DNA from: Syntrophomonadaceae bacterium
GTDB lineage: Bacteria; Bacillota; Syntrophomonadia; Syntrophomonadales; Syntrophomonadaceae
Reading direction: 5' to 3'
Assembly (NCBI GenBank): GCA_028698695.1
Contig: JAQVWB010000034.1
Span: forward strand, 3,204 to 12,274
Length of the DNA: 9,071 nt
Every line of letters begins with the position of its first letter. Position 1 is the first letter of the stretch. The notes beneath the pieces were generated by a model. It worked only from the letters and a program-made list of their open reading frames with translations, searched no databases and had not been told where the DNA came from. Position numbers and translations under genes: made by a program. This document shows, piece by piece, positions 6,820 to 9,071 of the stretch.

Positions 6820-7611
6820 TTATTGTATACCTAAACGCTGGCGAAGTAATTTTGCGCGTGAACGACTTAGTATGATATTCTTATTACCATTATTAAGATG
6901 CAAAATGTAAGAACCTTCACCGAAATTAATTATTTCCTTTATATAGTTCAGGTTTACAATAAACGCCTGATGGGCCCGAAAGAAATGCGCACTGTCCAAT
7001 CGTTGTTCCAGTTCATTTAAAGTATAGTTGCTAAGATAACCCTCATCATCGGCCGTGCAAATAAATACTTTTTTAGCCTGACTCTCACAATATACGACAT
7101 CACTTTGATTTAATAATGTAACTTTCCCCTTTTCTCTAACTGGTAGTTTATTGGCATACACTTCCTGGCTTTTGTATCTCTCCAGCATAAAATCAACACG
7201 TTCTCTTAATTTATTACGTACAGTTACATCAATTATATCTTTATGAGCCATCTGATACTTGGCTCTATCTATAGTTTTCTCAATACGTTGCTGTTCAATT
7301 GGCTTAATAATATAATCCAGCAAACCCAACTCATAAGCATATGCTGCCATATCTTTATCTTCGCTTATAAAAACCAGCAAAGGGGGTTCCTTTAAACTTT
7401 CAAACTTTTTGACAGTTTCCAGTCCCATCATTTCATAACTTGTAATATTTATAAAGACCAGATTAACTTTTTTCTCCTGGCATAACAATAATGCCTCCAG
7501 TACTCGAACTGCTTCTCCCACTATTTCTACATTATTTGCTTGTTCAATGATATAGCGTAAAACAATACGTTCTCTTTCATCTTCATCTACAATCAATACT
7601 TTTACGGTCAT
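6820..7611 (-). CDS. LytTR-family response regulator with a non-canonical receiver
   Basis: A 263-residue DNA-binding regulator. The N-terminal receiver (about 3-120) keeps the acidic cluster (Asp9, Glu10, Asp11), Ser83 and Lys103-Pro104. The residue where the phosphorylated Asp is expected, in LVFINI, is Asn55 (codon AAT at 7449-7447). Ordinary Asp phosphorylation at that site therefore looks impossible, and the domain may be always on, always off, or controlled another way. A helical linker (about 120-155) leads to a LytTR DNA-binding domain (about 157-260), with VVYCESQAKKVFI, the FFRAHQAFIVNLNYIKEI signature and a basic C-terminus. The ATG at 7611 has GGGAG seven bases upstream. No histidine kinase gene is adjacent. 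The gene is divergent from the radical SAM gene; the AAA+ operon lies downstream on the same strand after a terminator. Confidence 0.9.
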   Translation of the reverse strand: MTVKVLIVDEDERERIVLRYIIEQANNVEIVGEAVRVLEALLLCQEKKVNLVFINITSYEMMGLETVKKFESLKEPPLLVFISEDKDMAAYAYELGLLDYIIKPIEQQRIEKTIDRAKYQMAHKDIIDVTVRNKLRERVDFMLERYKSQEVYANKLPVREKGKVTLLNQSDVVYCESQAKKVFICTADDEGYLSNYTLNELEQRLDSAHFFRAHQAFIVNLNYIKEIINFGEGSYILHLNNGNKNIILSRSRAKLLRQRLGIQ

Positions 7612-7664
7612 GTACTCACTCCCAGCAAAAACCGCCTAATAAAAACAATCATCCTTTACTTAAA

Positions 7665-7694
7665 TATATAGCTTTCAGGCATATAAAACAACAA
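7665..7694 (-). promoter_or_regulatory. Weak candidate promoter for the LytTR regulator
   Basis: On the minus strand TTGTTG (7694-7689) and TATATA (7670-7665) are 18 bases apart, matching the consensus at 3 and 4 of 6 positions. Transcription would start about 45 bases before the ATG. The 172-base divergent gap should also carry a plus-strand promoter for the radical SAM gene, but I found none I would defend. Confidence 0.25.
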
Positions 7695-7783
7695 TTAAAT
7701 CCCCTATTGATGCAAATCATTCCCCGACAGGCTTCATTTTTTAACTTATTTCTGGTACGCTTATGCACAAAGGAGTTGACAGT

Positions 7784-8659
7784 ATGCGATATGAAGGAAC
7801 CGTTTACCGCCCTCCCAGTGAAGCCAACAGTTTATTGATTCAGGCCACTATTGGCTGTCCCCATAACAAGTGCACCTTTTGTGCCATGTATAAAGGCACA
7901 AAATTTCGTCTCCGCAGTGTAGAGGAAATTAAGGAGGACTTGTTATCTGCACATAATTATTATGGAGAAAGTATTTACTCGTTATTTTTTCCGGATGGCA
8001 ACACAATTATTATGAAAACTGACCAGTTGGTTGAAATATTTGAATATGCACACCGCCTTTTTCCTCATTTGAATCGTATTACGGTTTATGGCTCAGCCCG
8101 TTTTGTTGATAAAAAAAGCTCTGAAGACTTATTGCGTTTGAAAAAAGCGGGTCTATCCAGAATTCATACCGGTATGGAAAGCGGCGATGATATCACCCTG
8201 CAAAATATTAATAAAGGTACCACCAGCGAACAAATTATTTCGGCAGGACTAAAATTAAGGGCCGCCGGAATTGAGACCAGCGAATACTATCTGGTAGGAA
8301 TTGGCGGCCGGGAACGCACTCGGGAACATGCTATCAATAGTGCCAGGACTTTATCCGCCTTCAGCCCCGATTATATTCGTTTAAGAACCTTTGTGCCTAT
8401 TCCTGGGACCGCGCTATTTGAAGACTACCGGGAAGAGAGATTTGAACTGTTAGGCCCCCATGAGGCACTGCGGGAGATTCGTCTGCTAGTTGAGAATCTA
8501 AATTGCGAAAACTCAATGGTATTAAGCGACCATGTATCTAATTACTGGAATGTTCAGGGGCTACTGCCCCGCGATCAGGTAACTATGCTGGAAAGTATTG
8601 ACCACGCCCTCACCATAGATGAAAGTCGATTTAGACCAGCACACCTTAGTCGCTTATAG
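7784..8659 (+). CDS. Radical SAM protein of unknown function (CX4CX2C type)
   Basis: A 291-residue radical SAM enzyme. Its cluster motif is Cys25-PHNK-Cys30-TF-Cys33, so CX4CX2C rather than the usual CX3CX2C. Aromatic Phe32 precedes the last Cys, as in many family members. Other radical SAM landmarks follow: FFPDGNT near 68, RIHTGMESGDD near 128 with the common GMESG strand, YYLVGIGG near 171, VPIPGT near 204, and a C-terminal block SDHVSNYWNVQGLLPRD near 251-267. The length fits a single core domain without a second cluster. The reaction and substrate cannot be deduced. I chose ATG 7784 because AGGAG (7771-7775) ends eight bases before it; the in-frame ATG at 7763 lies upstream of this ribosome site. 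The gene stands alone on the plus strand. Confidence 0.88.
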   Translation: MRYEGTVYRPPSEANSLLIQATIGCPHNKCTFCAMYKGTKFRLRSVEEIKEDLLSAHNYYGESIYSLFFPDGNTIIMKTDQLVEIFEYAHRLFPHLNRITVYGSARFVDKKSSEDLLRLKKAGLSRIHTGMESGDDITLQNINKGTTSEQIISAGLKLRAAGIETSEYYLVGIGGRERTREHAINSARTLSAFSPDYIRLRTFVPIPGTALFEDYREERFELLGPHEALREIRLLVENLNCENSMVLSDHVSNYWNVQGLLPRDQVTMLESIDHALTIDESRFRPAHLSRL

Positions 8660-8696
8660 TGTCTCAAATTTGATAGTTATTCTCCGATTTGAGACA
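8660..8696. promoter_or_regulatory. Long inverted repeat, probable activator (enhancer) site
   Basis: Perfect 10-bp arms TGTCTCAAAT (8660-8669) and ATTTGAGACA (8687-8696) surround a 17-base centre. It starts right after the radical SAM stop codon and is centred about 118 bases upstream of the predicted sigma-54 start, a standard distance for an enhancer-binding protein. The RNA could also fold, but no U-run follows, so a terminator role is less likely. Confidence 0.5.
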
Positions 8697-8699
8697 ACT

Positions 8700-8721
8700 T
8701 GTGTCTACTTTTTGATACACA
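8700..8721. promoter_or_regulatory. Second inverted repeat, probable activator site
   Basis: TGTGT (8700-8704) and ACACA (8717-8721) form a shorter dyad whose left half, TGTGTC, resembles the TGTCTC of the upstream repeat. The two dyad centres are about 32 bases apart, close to three helical turns, so both would lie on the same DNA face. Such tandem sites suit a sigma-54 activator; no activator gene lies in this window. Confidence 0.4.
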
Positions 8722-8769
8722 GCAAGACCCTTATAAGTTGATAATACCGCCATATAGGATTTTATAATA

Positions 8770-8786
8770 TTGGCACAGTACTTGCA
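8770..8786 (+). promoter_or_regulatory. Sigma-54 (-24/-12) promoter
   Basis: TTGGCACAGTACTTGCA matches the sigma-54 consensus TTGGCAC-N5-TTGCA at every fixed position, with GG at 8772-8773 and GC at 8784-8785 exactly ten bases apart. Transcription should start about 12 bases past the GC, at the G residues 8795-8797. The upstream inverted repeats supply plausible activator sites. Confidence 0.75.
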
Positions 8787-8796
8787 TATATATAGG

Positions 8797-8879
8797 GCAG
8801 GGGGGACATACACACAGGGGAGTATAACCAATTCTTGCTGAGGGACTTTTGAGCGGCTTTAAAAGGTCCCTCATTTTTT
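8797..8879 (+). ncRNA. Candidate sigma-54-dependent small RNA
   Basis: The interval from the predicted start to the end of the terminator U-run is about 83 bases. It is G-rich at the 5' end (a run of six G at 8800-8805 and AGGGGAG at 8816-8822), followed by a short unpaired stretch and the terminator hairpin. I find no convincing ORF: the only option is a TTG-started five-codon frame from 8835. The next gene downstream is convergent, so this is not a leader for it. I do not recognise the RNA as any known family. Confidence 0.45.
8839..8879 (+). terminator. Intrinsic terminator of the sigma-54 transcript
   Basis: TGAGGGAC (8839-8846) pairs perfectly with GTCCCTCA (8866-8873), and TTTT with AAAA inside, leaving a G bulge and a ten-base loop. 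Six T residues (8874-8879) follow on the plus strand. On the minus strand the flank is not T-rich, so it belongs to plus-strand transcription. Confidence 0.8.
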
Positions 8880-8895
8880 ATTGGCAAATGGGGTT

Positions 8896-9071
8896 TTAGT
8901 GAATCTTTACGGAAGCAGGTGGAATGATAAATACTTCCTCTCCCCGAAAATCGAAATAATCACTAAGTTTCCAATATACTCCACGACTCAGGCGCGTATC
9001 AGCTTCCCAGCGATAAGAGATATAAGGAACATCTCCTTTGAAGAAAAGTCGTATTTCACCTTCCAGAAGGT
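8896..9071 (-). CDS. 3' end of an unrecognised gene, cut by the window edge
   Basis: A minus-strand frame enters at the right edge and ends at TAA (8898-8896), giving the last 57 residues of a protein. The fragment is rich in aromatic and charged residues and looks like beta structure, including RLFFKGDVPYISYRWEAD, then RGVYWKLSDYFDFRGEEV, then an IIPPASVKIH tail. It has no membrane segment or motif I can name. The other two minus-strand frames hit stops early, which supports this one. It converges with the sigma-54 transcript, ending 17 bases from its terminator. Confidence 0.6.
   Translation of the reverse strand, partial: LLEGEIRLFFKGDVPYISYRWEADTRLSRGVYWKLSDYFDFRGEEVFIIPPASVKIH

Noticed and set aside
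6660..6875. Plus-strand 71-codon frame in the gap after the LytTR gene
   Set aside because: It spans the minus-strand terminator and the end of the regulator gene, with hydrophobic low-complexity content from AT-rich DNA and no convincing ribosome site.
7753..7766. Possible second sigma-54 element (TGGTACG...TGC) before the radical SAM gene
   Set aside because: GG and GC are only nine bases apart instead of ten, the -24 half has a mismatch, and it lies so close to the ribosome site that no normal start would fit.
8660..8696. Inverted repeat as the terminator of the radical SAM gene
   Set aside because: The 17-base loop and lack of a following U-run on either strand make it a poor terminator; its position relative to the sigma-54 promoter fits an activator site better.
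8816..8852. Short ORF in the sigma-54 transcript (AGGGGAG then TTG, five codons)
   Set aside because: A 12-base spacing, a rare start codon and five codons ending inside the terminator stem give no real support.

Overview
The window reads as chromosomal DNA from a low-to-moderate-GC Gram-positive anaerobe, most likely a Clostridia-class, spore-former-like Firmicute. The reasons are strong GGAGG-type ribosome binding sites, a GerMN lipoprotein, a murI / rph / rdgB housekeeping cluster, short hairpin-plus-U-run terminators, and a near-perfect sigma-54 promoter. I cannot assign a genus from sequence alone. I see no tRNA, rRNA, insertion sequence, CRISPR array or phage gene.

Layout. Bases 1-57 hold the 5' end of an unrecognised minus-strand gene behind a good sigma-A promoter (107-135). 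Bases 223-2404 are a minus-strand housekeeping group: glutamate racemase (murI), then RNase PH (rph), then XTP/dITP pyrophosphatase (rdgB), the last two overlapping. Bases 2567-3172 encode a GerMN lipoprotein with its own terminator. Bases 3346-6377 are a two-gene unit, an AAA+ ATPase of the Mg-chelatase I type followed by a long VWA protein of the chelatase D type, ending in a clear terminator. A 442-base gap (6378-6819) precedes it. That gap holds the terminator of the next gene upstream, several inverted repeats, and a possible 47-codon ORF with a non-AUG start. Bases 6820-7611 encode a LytTR response regulator whose phospho-acceptor Asp is replaced by Asn. Divergent from it, on the plus strand, is a radical SAM protein (7784-8659) with a CX4CX2C cluster motif.

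The most unusual part is 8660-8880. Right after the radical SAM stop codon come two inverted repeats about three helical turns apart. They are followed by a sigma-54 -24/-12 element with the exact GG-N10-GC spacing, and only about 80 bases later by a strong intrinsic terminator. No convincing ORF lies between promoter and terminator, and the next gene is convergent. The simplest reading is an enhancer-binding-protein-controlled, sigma-54-dependent small RNA. The last 176 bases carry the 3' end of an unrecognised minus-strand gene.

How the genes fit together. murI supplies D-glutamate for peptidoglycan, rph trims tRNA 3' ends, and rdgB cleans the nucleotide pool: ordinary growth functions. The AAA+/VWA pair should form a MoxR/chelatase-like remodelling machine, but no large chelatase subunit is present here, so its target is unknown. 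The LytTR protein lies just upstream on the same strand and could regulate it, but a terminator separates them and this link is only positional.
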